From the NCBI RefSeq assembly GCF_001422545.1, contig NZ_LMLE01000001.1:1373-65372 (forward strand): a stretch of 64,000 nucleotides of DNA, given 5' to 3'. The translations under genes were made by a program, and so were the position numbers. This DNA is from Pedobacter sp. Leaf41. Lineage in GTDB: Bacteria; Bacteroidota; Bacteroidia; Sphingobacteriales; Sphingobacteriaceae. The number at the start of each line of letters is the position of its first letter. Position 1 is the stretch's first letter. This document shows, in pieces, positions 17,040-26,349 of this stretch. The notes beneath the pieces are model-generated. The model saw only the letters and a list, made by a program, of their open reading frames with translations. It had not been told where the DNA came from and searched no databases.

Positions 17040-19277
17040 CTACCATCCTTTGCTCAAGATTTCCATTGCCTTCTCAAGCAACTCATCCTTCCCTTGTTTA
17101 ATTCCATTGATAGTAGGATAAATCACCTCATCGATTTTTACCCCCACTCTTTGTGTAGGTTTTCCATCAGGATAAAAAACACCAATGCCAGAAATCATGG
17201 TTTTCAATCCGCCTGGTAAAATAATATCACTCACATTTCCGTCGGCACCTGCAGTGGAACTGCCAATTACTTTCACGTTGGGCGAACTTTGGAAAGCCAT
17301 AGTTGTATATTCTGCCTGGCTCTGAGAAATAGCATTTACAATTACGACAATTTTCCCTTTATAATTATCAGACGATTTTTTACCATTGCGAACTGTTGCC
17401 CCAAATGCAAATGAGCCTGGATAAGCGACGCTACCCATTGTAAACTTTACAAAAGGTGTAGATACATCCTTAATATAGTTGCCAAAAGTGAAAGGCATAA
17501 ACTCTGAAGGATAACAACGCATGTCTATAATGATTCCCTTGGTATTGGCAAAAAGTTTCTTGATATCGGGAAGCATTGCATTTTTATATTTCCCGGGGAA
17601 AACATATCCCGTATTTTCATTAATGAGTTTAAATGGTTCCGCTTTTTCAAAGTCAGAATCCTTACCTCCACGGCCATATATTCTCATGGGTAAATCGTAA
17701 CTAAACTGCTCTCCATCGCGGTTTATATTTAAATTCACTTTTATTTTATTTGCCCTCAAGAGGTAATTGTTTGGCAGATCACGCAGTTGCGTATCATAAT
17801 TTGAGGCAGGCGTAAATGGAAGAAATTCTTTAATAAGTAAACCGACATCTTTCCCGTCGATTGCTGTAACTACATCTCCTACTTTTAATTTACTTTTTAC
17901 ATCAAGTGTATCTTTATATAAATCAGTTATCACCAGTTTATTCTCTATAAAGGTTGTTTGCAAGGGTGGTGCATATTTGCCTTTAAAATTAGTAATCGCT
18001 GTGCTACCGCCCCATAAATTGGCATGGGTATCATTTACACAAGCAATTAATTTCAAGGCTGCTTTTCCATAGTCGAGCTCGTTTTTTGCATTTACAAACT
18101 CGGGTAACGAAGTTTTTAATACCTGATTCCAATCTTGGCCGATAACGTTTTTGTAAGGAAAAAAATAGTTAATCATTGACCAGTAACGAAAAAGCGATAG
18201 TAGGCGATAGCCCGCATCTGGGTAAGTCATTTTTGAATAAGGCTTTTCATTTTTGAAAATCGGATTGCCCACTCCTGGAGCCATGCCAATGTAATAACTA
18301 TCGCCAGTGTTTCGGTTATCTCTTATAAAGCTAAGTTTAGTTAATAGCGGCTCCTCTATTATCAACTTGTCAAATAATGATCCGTAATCGGGCTTAATCT
18401 GGTATTGCTCTTCGGCTATTTTTTTGCAGCTTTTACAAACATCGGGTTTTGGAAGTTTTTCGAGATAATTCTCCAGTACAACATTTAGTTCTTTGTTATT
18501 CTTAGCTTGTAAAACAGAAGGCAATATTCTGAAGAGTTCTGCATCCCAATTATAATCTCCTTGAGCAATAGCCGGATGGTGATATTTTAAAAAACCCCAA
18601 AACTGCCCGGCAACTATTAAATTGGTTGATAGCTGATCGCTTAAATTAATTTCTTTTATGCCCGAACTGTTTGCAAATGCGGTGTCAAGATCGGCCTTAA
18701 CTGCAATTATCTTTTTAAACGCTGCCTTTTTTATAGGTTTATTATCTATAAAAATCTCAAAATTATCAAACCAGGCTTTTCCTTCGCCCACCAGTAAACC
18801 GCCAATGTGTAAAGCCCTCACCTCTTTGCTATTATAATCAAGCTTAATGGTATATTGTTGCCAATCTTTAGTGCCAATCACACCTCTGTCTTGCATATTA
18901 TCAAAACCAATAGATTGGACGTTTTTATCATCAATTCTCATCCATAAGCCTGCATAGCCTTTACTAACATTTTCTGTCTTGATATAACCTCTCAATTCTA
19001 TGTTTTTACCTTCGAAATTCTGAGTAATCGGGTAGTCGATCACACCAAAATCAGCGCCAGTTCCTTTTTTTTCCAACAGGATGCTAAACTTGCCATGCTG
19101 TTTAGTAACGCTATCAAGCAGTGCAGGATAGGCAGTTTTTTGTGAAGCAAAGAAGGAGAAAGACCATCCTTCTGGAATATGAGTATCGTTCAGTTTCTCG
19201 AAACTGCCATTGATTTGATATTGTGAATGAATTTTGCAAGAGATAAGCAAGAACGCAAAAAGTAAGTAGTGTTTCAT
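17040..19277 (-). CDS. S41 family (tail-specific) exported peptidase
   Basis: 745 residues. N-terminal signal with a possible lipobox (LLISCKIHS). Residues about 20-175 form a beta-sandwich like carbohydrate-binding domains (FEKLNDTHIPEGWSF..., AWFDNFEIFIDN). A PDZ-like segment follows at about 450-490 (LKVGDVVTAIDGKDV), then the S41 catalytic part at about 560-720 with GIIIDMRCYP and the nucleophile region VNAISQSQAEYTT. Other members cleave C-terminal tails of exported proteins; the target is unknown. The gene is convergent with carB and divergent from the ECF sigma operon. Confidence 0.85.
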   Translation of the reverse strand: MKHYLLFAFLLISCKIHSQYQINGSFEKLNDTHIPEGWSFSFFASQKTAYPALLDSVTKQHGKFSILLEKKGTGADFGVIDYPITQNFEGKNIELRGYIKTENVSKGYAGLWMRIDDKNVQSIGFDNMQDRGVIGTKDWQQYTIKLDYNSKEVRALHIGGLLVGEGKAWFDNFEIFIDNKPIKKAAFKKIIAVKADLDTAFANSSGIKEINLSDQLSTNLIVAGQFWGFLKYHHPAIAQGDYNWDAELFRILPSVLQAKNNKELNVVLENYLEKLPKPDVCKSCKKIAEEQYQIKPDYGSLFDKLIIEEPLLTKLSFIRDNRNTGDSYYIGMAPGVGNPIFKNEKPYSKMTYPDAGYRLLSLFRYWSMINYFFPYKNVIGQDWNQVLKTSLPEFVNAKNELDYGKAALKLIACVNDTHANLWGGSTAITNFKGKYAPPLQTTFIENKLVITDLYKDTLDVKSKLKVGDVVTAIDGKDVGLLIKEFLPFTPASNYDTQLRDLPNNYLLRANKIKVNLNINRDGEQFSYDLPMRIYGRGGKDSDFEKAEPFKLINENTGYVFPGKYKNAMLPDIKKLFANTKGIIIDMRCYPSEFMPFTFGNYIKDVSTPFVKFTMGSVAYPGSFAFGATVRNGKKSSDNYKGKIVVIVNAISQSQAEYTTMAFQSSPNVKVIGSSTAGADGNVSDIILPGGLKTMISGIGVFYPDGKPTQRVGVKIDEVIYPTINGIKQGKDELLEKAMEILSKGW

Positions 19278-19448
19278 AAATTTAGATGCTTGAATTTTAG
19301 GATGATTAAGTAAATATAAACGCTTGAATTTATAATTGCTTAACCATTCTCGTTATTTTTTAGTCGGTTATATTATTATAAAACCTGGATATCAAAATGA
19401 TATGAAATATCACTTTGTGAAGGGATGTTAATTTTTTTTATACCTTGA

Positions 19449-19477
19449 TGCAACGTTTTAAAATCCCGCCTGTCTTA
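19449..19477 (+). promoter_or_regulatory. Putative ECF-sigma-type promoter
   Basis: TGCAACG at 19449-19455 and TGTCTTA at 19471-19477 are separated by about 16-17 bp. An AAC core at -35 and a GTCT-type -10 are typical of ECF promoters. It lies just before the sigma gene, which suggests autoregulation (inference). Confidence 0.45.
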
Positions 19478-19497
19478 TAATCAGAATATTCAAAATT

Positions 19498-20055
19498 TTG
19501 GAAACCGTTTACGTAGATAAAAACCTAGAGCTAGTTAAAGCATGCATGCAGGGCAGCCGGGCAGCACAGTTTGATTTGTACAAACTGTATGCAAAGGCGA
19601 TGTATAATGTGGCGTTACGAATTCTGAATTATGAAGAAGAAGCTGAAGATGTTTTACAAGAATCGTTTTTAGATGCATTTACCAGGATTGTAGATTTTAG
19701 ACAGGAAACTACTTTCGGGCTTTGGCTAAAGCAGATTGTAATCAACAAATCGATCAATTATCTGCGCAAGCGTAAATTCGAATTTGTTGGAACGGAAGAG
19801 TTATCAGAAATACCTGATGAAATTTCTGCAGATGAATATGAAGTTAAATTGCAGGCCGAGGAAGTTAGGAATGCCATTTCAGAACTTCCAGATGGTTATA
19901 GAGTGGTATTAAGTTTGTATTTATTAGAAGGTTACGACCACGAAGAAATTGCACATATTTTAAAAATAAGTGAAAACACAAGTCGCACACAATACATGAG
20001 GGCGAAGAAAAAGTTAAAAAGTATTTTAGAACAGAAAGGGATGAGAGATGAATAA
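19498..20055 (+). CDS. RNA polymerase ECF sigma factor
   Basis: 185 residues from a TTG start. The next Met lies inside region 2 and would cut off conserved helix residues. Region 2 is at about 20-90 (NYEEEAEDVLQESFLDAF, then TFGLWLKQIVINKSINYLRKRK). Region 4 is at about 120-180 (LPDGYRVVLSLYLLEGYDHEEIAHILKISENTSRTQYMRAKKKL). It should direct RNA polymerase to a small regulon that probably includes its own operon. It overlaps the next gene by 8 bp. Confidence 0.93.
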   Translation: METVYVDKNLELVKACMQGSRAAQFDLYKLYAKAMYNVALRILNYEEEAEDVLQESFLDAFTRIVDFRQETTFGLWLKQIVINKSINYLRKRKFEFVGTEELSEIPDEISADEYEVKLQAEEVRNAISELPDGYRVVLSLYLLEGYDHEEIAHILKISENTSRTQYMRAKKKLKSILEQKGMRDE

Positions 20056-20593
20056 CAGATTAGAAACTTTTGTTAAAGAAAACCGGAAGGCTTTTGATGT
20101 AATGGAGCCGCCAGTGGGGCTTTGGGCCAAAATAGAGCTAGAGTTAGATTCAAAACAAAATCAGGTAAAACAAGATAAAAAAAAGCCGGTAAAGCTATAC
20201 TTATGGATGAGTGTAGCCGCAAGTTTGGTAGTGGTTTTCGGTTTAGTGTGGTTGTACGCCGGAAGGTTGCAAAACAAAGATTTAGAAATCGCTGATGTTA
20301 ACGAAGCTTATGCACAGAAAGAGGTTCATTTTACGGGATTAATCACCGAAAAAAGAGACAGCCTGGCCATTTTCGCTTCGGCAAACCCAGAGCTTTATAA
20401 AAAATTTACTGCTGATTTGGCCAAATTAGATGAAGAATATGAACGATTAAGATTGGAGCTTCCAACATCGCCAAACCAAACTTTTGTAGTTAAAGCAATG
20501 GTTAAAAACCGCGAAATCCAACTACAACTTTTAAAACAACAATTGCTAATTATCAATCAGGTAGACGATTATAAAAAAGTAAATCAGATTTAG
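20048..20593 (+). CDS. Membrane-bound anti-sigma-like protein
   Basis: 181 residues. The cytoplasmic N-terminal segment (1-45) is charged, with NRLETFVKENRKAFD and VGLWAKIELEL. One transmembrane helix lies at about 52-70, followed by a periplasmic helical region of about 110 residues, predicted to be coiled coil. Overlap with the ECF sigma gene and the single-pass layout support an anti-sigma role. No zinc-binding HxxxCxxC motif of the ZAS type is present. Confidence 0.75.
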   Translation: MNNRLETFVKENRKAFDVMEPPVGLWAKIELELDSKQNQVKQDKKKPVKLYLWMSVAASLVVVFGLVWLYAGRLQNKDLEIADVNEAYAQKEVHFTGLITEKRDSLAIFASANPELYKKFTADLAKLDEEYERLRLELPTSPNQTFVVKAMVKNREIQLQLLKQQLLIINQVDDYKKVNQI

Positions 20594-20595
20594 AA

Positions 20596-20680
20596 AAAGT
20601 AGAAAGTAAAAAGTAAAGAGTTCAAAGTTTTGGAACCCAGTCTTGATACTAACTACTTGATACTAATAAAATACGCTCAC
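20596..20680. repeat. Repeat family F and short direct repeats
   Basis: AGTAGAAAGTAAAAAGTAAA followed by GAGTTCAAAGTTTTGG matches the arm inside the TPP riboswitch (12201-12242, opposite strand). It is followed by direct repeats CTTGATACTAACTA/CTTGATACTAATAA. It lies between the anti-sigma and DUF4097 genes. Confidence 0.55.
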
Positions 20681-20739
20681 AATTTCAAGGCTGAACCGGT
20701 CGGCAGGTTGAGCCAAATAAATGTTTAACAATTAACAAC

Positions 20740-22026
20740 ATGAAAACAATTAAAATATTTTTAGCCTTAGTGGCTTTCATTGCCGGAAAAGCGAATGCGC
20801 AACAAACTGTAGTGGTAACAGCGTCAAACAATACCTATGCAGTGAATAAAACTTCGGTATCTCTTAACACCAATGTAACTGTGAACGCCGATGTTCAATC
20901 GGGTGCGGATGCCGAACGGTCGAAAAGTTTTTCAAAAAGCTTTAGCGTTGATAATAGTGATAAAGTAAACCTGAACAATCAATACGGTTCTATCGTGGTA
21001 AAAACCTGGGATAGGAAGGAAGTTAAAGTAGATATAGACATAAAAGCGTTTAGCAATTCGGATAGTGAGGTGCAAAAATTGCTGGATGCTGTAAATATTG
21101 ATGCTACTAAAAGTGGTGATGTGGTTTCGATAAAAACCAATTTGGCTGATAGAAGTGGCCGTTGGGGAAGAGGTGTAAGAAACGGGGTAACAACCTGGCG
21201 ACGAGAAGTGAAAATTAATTATGTGGTATACATGCCAGCCTCAAACCCGCTATCTGTTTTGCAACAATATGGTAATGTTGAAGTAGGGAATTTCTCCGGA
21301 CCAACCTCATTAAAATTACAATATGGAAATTTGGTGGCAGGAAATCTAAGTAACAGCAACAATTACATTAATGTTCAGTACGGCAAGTGCGATATTCAGG
21401 ATATGAATGCTGCTGTAGTTAAACATGAGTACAACGGCCCAGTAACGATCGGTGCGGTAGGAACTTTAGAGTTAGATGCAGAGTATGTAGGCGTAAATAT
21501 CAATACCATTAGAAAATCGGCTGATATCAAAGTTCAGTATGGTAAAGGTTTAACAGTAGGTAACATTGGCGGAAACCTGCTGCTAAGCGCCGAATATGCT
21601 AAAGTAAACATCAACACTGTAAAAGGGAATACTGTAGTTAAACAGGCTTATGGCGATTTAAATATTGCTGCAGCGGGCAAAATAGCCGTTAATGCAGAAT
21701 ATTCAAACGTAAATTTGGGTACGCTTAACGGCGATGCCAATATCAATATGGATTACAATAGGTTAAACGTAAACGAAATTACTCCAGCCTGCAAAAGCTT
21801 CACTTTCGGTGGCGAATATGTTTCGGTAGGACTTGGTTTCGCCGATCGATTTAATGGAAATTTCAATGTTTCAACTTCGTACGCAGGCTTTAAATATGGC
21901 GCTAATGTTAGTTCCAGTTTAGTGAGTAAAGATGACGAAACCAGAAAATATGCAGGCAAAATCGGCAGCGGCGGTGGAGCAAATGTTAACGTCAAAACCG
22001 AATACGGTTCAATTACTTTTAAATAG
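20740..22026 (+). CDS. DUF4097-like exported beta-repeat protein
   Basis: 428 residues with a signal peptide (cleavage near ANAQ). From about 160 onward there are many short beta repeats centred on QYGN/EYxxVNI motifs spaced about 18-20 residues apart (QQYGNVEVGNF, LQYGNLVAGNL, VQYGKCDIQDM, AEYVGVNINTI). This suggests a right-handed beta-helix, as in DUF4097/putative adhesin-head proteins. The protein is probably surface-exposed or periplasmic. It is the third gene after ECF sigma and anti-sigma, which often accompany this family, so it is a likely target or sensor of that system. Confidence 0.82.
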   Translation: MKTIKIFLALVAFIAGKANAQQTVVVTASNNTYAVNKTSVSLNTNVTVNADVQSGADAERSKSFSKSFSVDNSDKVNLNNQYGSIVVKTWDRKEVKVDIDIKAFSNSDSEVQKLLDAVNIDATKSGDVVSIKTNLADRSGRWGRGVRNGVTTWRREVKINYVVYMPASNPLSVLQQYGNVEVGNFSGPTSLKLQYGNLVAGNLSNSNNYINVQYGKCDIQDMNAAVVKHEYNGPVTIGAVGTLELDAEYVGVNINTIRKSADIKVQYGKGLTVGNIGGNLLLSAEYAKVNINTVKGNTVVKQAYGDLNIAAAGKIAVNAEYSNVNLGTLNGDANINMDYNRLNVNEITPACKSFTFGGEYVSVGLGFADRFNGNFNVSTSYAGFKYGANVSSSLVSKDDETRKYAGKIGSGGGANVNVKTEYGSITFK

Positions 22027-22116
22027 GTTTAAAGCTTACCTGTATTAAAATTATGGTGATTTCGGGCTAAGCGGAGAATCTTTGCACAACAAAAAATAAT
22101 AACCAACCAAACTATC

Positions 22117-22149
22117 AGTCTTGCCGGATTTTCTGGCGAGACTTTTTTG
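22117..22149 (+). terminator. Intrinsic terminator
   Basis: GTCTTGCCGG pairs with TGGCGAGAC (with G-U pairs) and is followed by TTTTTT. It ends the sigma/DUF4097 operon, or a short transcript beginning near 22090 after the promoter-like AATCTTTG at 22077-22084. Confidence 0.8.
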
Positions 22150-22188
22150 TATAGTTGCATTGGCATATTTGATTTATCTTTGGTGATT

Positions 22189-22731
22189 ATGAAAATCTAT
22201 TTTTTCTGTTTTATTCTCCTTCTTGGCTTCACCACGAAAGCACAAGAGGCTTCAGTAAAATGGGCTACTCAGGAAACTTTTTTCGAAGAATTGATAGGAA
22301 AAGATTTACCCTATTTCAAAGGCTTGAGAACAAATCGTAAAATGTTTTCAAAAACAAGTTTGAACAATCAAATCGTGGTGATTAATTTCTGGTTTGAAAA
22401 CTGCCCGCCGTGTATTGCAGAGATGCCAGAACTCAATAAATTGGTGGAGAAATATGCTAAGAAAGGCGTTCGTTTTATAGGCATTACCCACGATGCTCCA
22501 ATTTCAGCAAAACATTTTCAAACGAAGAACGATTATCAATACGAAATTGTAAGTTTAAGCAAGGTTGATATCGCAAAGCTTAATATTAACCACGGCTTTC
22601 CTTCAAATATTCTTGTGGATAAAAACGGTAAAATCATCGCCGCAATGGCCAATATCTCTTATGTTGATCAAGAATTCAAAGAAAAATCAGTTCTATTTGA
22701 ACAGAGCCTGCTACAAGCACTCGGTAAATAA
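22189..22731 (+). CDS. TlpA/ResA-like thiol-disulfide oxidoreductase
   Basis: The start at 22189 gives 180 residues with an N-terminal signal peptide (MKIYFFCFILLLGF..., cleavage near TKAQ). The earlier in-frame ATG at 22147 runs through the terminator region. A single thioredoxin fold has WFENCPPCIAEMPEL with active-site CPPC and the cis-Pro region HGFPSNILVDKNGKI. It is a periplasmic or membrane-associated redox protein. It stands alone, so no partner is indicated. Confidence 0.88.
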   Translation: MKIYFFCFILLLGFTTKAQEASVKWATQETFFEELIGKDLPYFKGLRTNRKMFSKTSLNNQIVVINFWFENCPPCIAEMPELNKLVEKYAKKGVRFIGITHDAPISAKHFQTKNDYQYEIVSLSKVDIAKLNINHGFPSNILVDKNGKIIAAMANISYVDQEFKEKSVLFEQSLLQALGK

Positions 22732-22818
22732 TCGGTGATGACTTAAAATTCGATGTTCCTTATTGCCAAGCATTGTGGGTAAATACTTACCTTGCTTAAC
22801 CATTAACACATCCCTAAT

Positions 22819-23448
22819 ATGAAATCATCTCCTGCTATAAAAATGTATTTAGCATTCGGCGCCGCCGTGGTTTGGTTTGCTTTAATTTTGCAATTTATAG
22901 TGAGTCTAAAAGCTGCTGACTATGATTTTCTTTCAACTACTAAATTATACTTATCCTTTTTTACCATCACTACAAATATTATTGTTGCCATTTGCTTTGG
23001 TACAATAATTCTGTTTAGCAAGACTAAATTAGGAGTTTTCTTTTCCAAGCCATCCACCCAAACAGCAATAACAGTTTACATTTTTGTAGTAGGCATTATA
23101 TACAACGTGTTGTTACGGGGTTTACTTAGTCCTGTGGGATGGGCCAGGGTTGCTGACGAGTTGCTCCATGTTGTTAACCCACTAATATTTCTAGGATTTT
23201 GGATGTTATTCGTCATTAAGCAAACGCTGCAATATAGAGATGCTTTCATTTGGTTGCTTTATCCATTAGCTTACATTGTATTTATTGTAATCCGTGGATA
23301 TTTAATCAACCAATATCCTTACCCATTTATTAATGTGGTTGATTTGGGCTATCCAAAAGCACTATTGAATGCCTTTGGCTGCCTGTTTCTTTTTTGGATA
23401 CTTTCCTTATTATTAATTTGGATTGGGAAGAAGCTAGCTAAAAGCTAA
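22819..23448 (+). CDS. Pr6Pr-type integral membrane protein
   Basis: 209 residues with six hydrophobic segments (about 8-30, 45-66, 83-103, 118-135, 148-168 and 186-205). LHVVNPLIFLGFWMLF and YPLAYIVFIVIRG are typical of the Pr6Pr / FAR-17a-AIG1-like family found in bacteria. Function unknown. The last 4 bp overlap the end of the convergent bestrophin gene. Confidence 0.75.
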   Translation: MKSSPAIKMYLAFGAAVVWFALILQFIVSLKAADYDFLSTTKLYLSFFTITTNIIVAICFGTIILFSKTKLGVFFSKPSTQTAITVYIFVVGIIYNVLLRGLLSPVGWARVADELLHVVNPLIFLGFWMLFVIKQTLQYRDAFIWLLYPLAYIVFIVIRGYLINQYPYPFINVVDLGYPKALLNAFGCLFLFWILSLLLIWIGKKLAKS

Positions 23449-24335
23449 AGTACATATTCTTCATTAATTGGTTTAATAGGCTCTGGAATTTCATTTTCCT
23501 CCATCATTTGCAGCAGATTAATTTCAATTGTTCTGGTAATCTGATTTAATGGAATTCCTGCAGAATTATTCTCAAACGGATCAACCAGGCTCATTCCATT
23601 GATTTGAGTGGATACAAACACAAAACCAATTAACCAACCTAAAAATATTGACGCCGGTCCTGCATCCTGACTGATTACCAAAGTAAAAGTAACCACGAAT
23701 AACCAAATAAAAACCTTTGTTAAATAGGAATAGGTAGTTGGGAAAATGGTGTTTTTTATCCTTTCGCTCATGCCCATAGAATCCGAGAAACGCACTAACA
23801 TTTCGTTAATCTCAATAAATCTAAACCCATCAATATGGTTTCCTTTGGACAACCTTTGCAGGTCTCGTGATTGAATATTTAAAATTGCATTGTGCGTATT
23901 GTTATGCTTTTCAATTTCCTTCAGATCTTCTTCGGGTAGGTACTTGATGTATATCTCATCAATGGTTCCTCTCAGGCTAGCCTTCAAAGCATATAAAAAT
24001 GCAATATGCCTGCAAATCATCCGCTTTGCGGTAGCCGGGTCATCATCAACATAATTAAGCAAAGCCCTTGTAAAAGACCGTGAATCATTTACCAGTGCAC
24101 CCCAAATTTTGCGAGCTTCCCACCACCTGTCGTAAGCCTGGTTATTATTAAAACCGATAAAAAAAGCTATCGCGGTACCCAAAACAGTTGGTATAATGGT
24201 GGGTATCACGAAGTGATGTGCAATCAAATATTCTCTAACGAAGTATGCTGCGGTGCAGGAAGCGATCATGATCAGATCAACATGCCAGGTATTTCTTAAA
24301 ATTCTACTAAGTCTAATGTTTTGTATTAAAAGCAT
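23445..24335 (-). CDS. Bestrophin family anion-channel-like protein
   Basis: 296 residues, typical length for bacterial bestrophins (formerly UPF0187). Characteristic segments are AIAFFIGFNNNQAYDRWWEARKIWG (about 54-78; FxxxxNxxYxRWWExRxxWG core), HIAFLYALKASLR, and the C-terminal MSLVDPFENN acidic cluster. Known bestrophins form pentameric ion channels in the inner membrane. It stands divergent from the MHS transporter gene; no link between the two is evident. Confidence 0.9.
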   Translation of the reverse strand: MLLIQNIRLSRILRNTWHVDLIMIASCTAAYFVREYLIAHHFVIPTIIPTVLGTAIAFFIGFNNNQAYDRWWEARKIWGALVNDSRSFTRALLNYVDDDPATAKRMICRHIAFLYALKASLRGTIDEIYIKYLPEEDLKEIEKHNNTHNAILNIQSRDLQRLSKGNHIDGFRFIEINEMLVRFSDSMGMSERIKNTIFPTTYSYLTKVFIWLFVVTFTLVISQDAGPASIFLGWLIGFVFVSTQINGMSLVDPFENNSAGIPLNQITRTIEINLLQMMEENEIPEPIKPINEEYVL

Positions 24336-24473
24336 ATTATGTTTAATGGAGATTGAAAATACAAAACAAATGCTGAAATGTTTGCTTGTGTAACAAATAT
24401 AGTTACAAAGAGTGCAGGTTGCCGATTGTCATGCAAATGTTTATATTGGGAAACCAAATATTCCTAACATCTT

Positions 24474-25997
24474 ATGAGCGAAACTTTACCAAAGAACAAT
24501 ATCTTTAAAGTAATCGGTGCCTCATCACTCGGCACACTAATCGAATGGTACGACTTTTATATTTTCGGCAGCTTAGCCGTTATTATTGGCCATCAACTTT
24601 TTCCGGAGGATGCAGGCGCTTCAGCTTTGATTAATACATTAGCCATCTTTGCGGCTGGTTTTATCGTCCGCCCATTTGGGGCCTTGGTTTTCGGGCGCCT
24701 GGGCGATTTGATTGGCCGAAAATATACGTTCCTGTTAACCCTGGTATTAATGGGCGGATCTACTTTTTTTATTGGTTTAATACCGTCTTACAAAAGCATC
24801 GGCTATGCAGCGCCTATTTTAGTGCTGATTTTACGCTTAATTCAAGGCCTGGCGCTAGGTGGCGAATATGGTGGTGCCGCAACCTATGTAGCGGAGCACG
24901 CCCCAAAAGATAAACGCGGATTTTTTACCAGCTGGATCCAAACTACGGCTACATTAGGGCTGTTTTTGTCGCTCGGCGTTATCGTGATTACCAAGAACAT
25001 TTTAGGCGCCGAAACTTTTGGCGACTGGGGCTGGAGAATCCCATTTCTCCTTTCTATTTTATTGGTTGTAGTGTCTATTTATATCCGGATGAAGATGCAC
25101 GAATCGCCCATGTTTTCTAAGCTGAAGGCGGAAGGCAACATCTCTAAAAATCCTTTGAAAGAAAGTTTTAACAACAAAGCCAATTTTAAAATGGTGCTTC
25201 TTGCCCTTTTTGGAGCCACTATGGGGCAAGGTGTAATTTGGTATACGGGTCAGTTTTATGCGCAATCGTTTTTAGAAAACACCTGTAAGCTCGATTTTAA
25301 CGATTCACGCTATATTTTACTTTGGGGAATTGCTTTTGCAACACCATTTTTTGTAATATTCGGAGCCTGGAGCGATAAAGTTGGCCGGAAGTGGATTATG
25401 TTGAGTGGAATGCTTTTAGGCATCGTTTTTTATCGCCCAATCTATCAAACATTTTTAGATGATACTGATTTTAGCAAAGTAGAACAAAGCGATATTTTAA
25501 CCTCAAAAGCGCTCCCTTCAAGCGCCTTGTTAATTGGCAACAGCACTGATAGCTTAAGAACTTCGGCTACTCAGGTAATTCTGAAAAATGGAGCGAGCTT
25601 TAACGTGGTAAAAACGGATACGGTATCGAACCAGCGTGGCATCATTTCAGGAGGCGAAATGGTAAAAGATAAGGTGCTGCCAACACCTGTTTTTTGGAAA
25701 TTTGTAGGCCTGATTTTCTTTCAGATTTTACTGGTAACCATGGTTTATGGTCCAATTGCTGCATTTCTGGTTGAGCTTTTCCCAACAAAAATCCGCTACA
25801 CTTCTATGTCGCTTCCATACCACATTGGCAATGGTGTTTTCGGGGGATTAGTACCTTTTATTGCTACTTTAATTGCCAGTTTTGCTGGCTCAACGCCATT
25901 ATCTGGTTTATGGTATCCCATCGGAATTGCGACATTAAGCTTGATCATAGGAACAATTTATCTATCAAACAAAAAGGACGAAAGTATTAACGATTAA
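24474..25997 (+). CDS. MFS transporter, MHS (metabolite:H+ symporter) type
   Basis: 507 residues with 12 predicted helices. The N-terminus SSLGTLIEWYDFYIFGSLA and the loop RPFGALVFGRLGDLIGRKYTF are signatures of the MHS family (ProP, ShiA, KgtP relatives), with a second motif WSDKVGRKW. An unusual hydrophilic stretch of about 75 residues (about 325-400) is inserted between helices in the second half; normal members are about 430-450 residues long. The substrate is unknown, probably a zwitterion or organic acid. A small membrane protein gene follows after 11 bp. Confidence 0.88.
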   Translation: MSETLPKNNIFKVIGASSLGTLIEWYDFYIFGSLAVIIGHQLFPEDAGASALINTLAIFAAGFIVRPFGALVFGRLGDLIGRKYTFLLTLVLMGGSTFFIGLIPSYKSIGYAAPILVLILRLIQGLALGGEYGGAATYVAEHAPKDKRGFFTSWIQTTATLGLFLSLGVIVITKNILGAETFGDWGWRIPFLLSILLVVVSIYIRMKMHESPMFSKLKAEGNISKNPLKESFNNKANFKMVLLALFGATMGQGVIWYTGQFYAQSFLENTCKLDFNDSRYILLWGIAFATPFFVIFGAWSDKVGRKWIMLSGMLLGIVFYRPIYQTFLDDTDFSKVEQSDILTSKALPSSALLIGNSTDSLRTSATQVILKNGASFNVVKTDTVSNQRGIISGGEMVKDKVLPTPVFWKFVGLIFFQILLVTMVYGPIAAFLVELFPTKIRYTSMSLPYHIGNGVFGGLVPFIATLIASFAGSTPLSGLWYPIGIATLSLIIGTIYLSNKKDESIND

Positions 25998-26008
25998 ATA
26001 TTTTACAA

Positions 26009-26260
26009 ATGAACGCGTTAAAGAAATTTTTAGGTTTAGTATGGATGATTTTAGGACCGGTTGCGATGACTTTTTTGTTTATTCAGGCGGTAGAAAAAGT
26101 GGGCTTAACCCATACTGATATTGAACGAACAAATACCATGTTACAGTGGGGGATTATTCTTTTTATCTTCCTGCCGATTAGTTTGGGTTTGATGATTTTC
26201 GGGTTTTATGCCTGGAAGGGCGAGTATGATCAATTGCCCGAAAATTCGGAGGATATATAG
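26009..26260 (+). CDS. Small two-helix membrane protein next to MFS transporter
   Basis: 83 residues with two transmembrane helices (about 8-27 and 46-68) and an acidic tail. It follows the MHS transporter closely and is probably in the same operon. It resembles a small DUF family (DUF6814-like, from memory) that accompanies such transporters in Bacteroidota. A role as an accessory subunit is only inference. Confidence 0.7.
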   Translation: MNALKKFLGLVWMILGPVAMTFLFIQAVEKVGLTHTDIERTNTMLQWGIILFIFLPISLGLMIFGFYAWKGEYDQLPENSEDI

Positions 26261-26266
26261 CATTTT

Positions 26267-26333
26267 GCCACGAAAACACGGATTGACACGGAAAAATAAC
26301 ATTCAAGCTCCGTGATTTCTATGTTTCAGTGGC
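26267..26333. repeat. Inverted repeat, CACGGA type
   Basis: GCCACGAAAACACGGATT at the left and CTATGTTTCAGTGGC at the right are imperfect inverted repeats around ACACGG and CCGTG. The pattern is like the short GCCAC...CACGGA intergenic repeats seen in many bacteria. It may act as a terminator for the upstream operon. Confidence 0.6.
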
Positions 26334-26349
26334 TAATAATTTTTTACAA

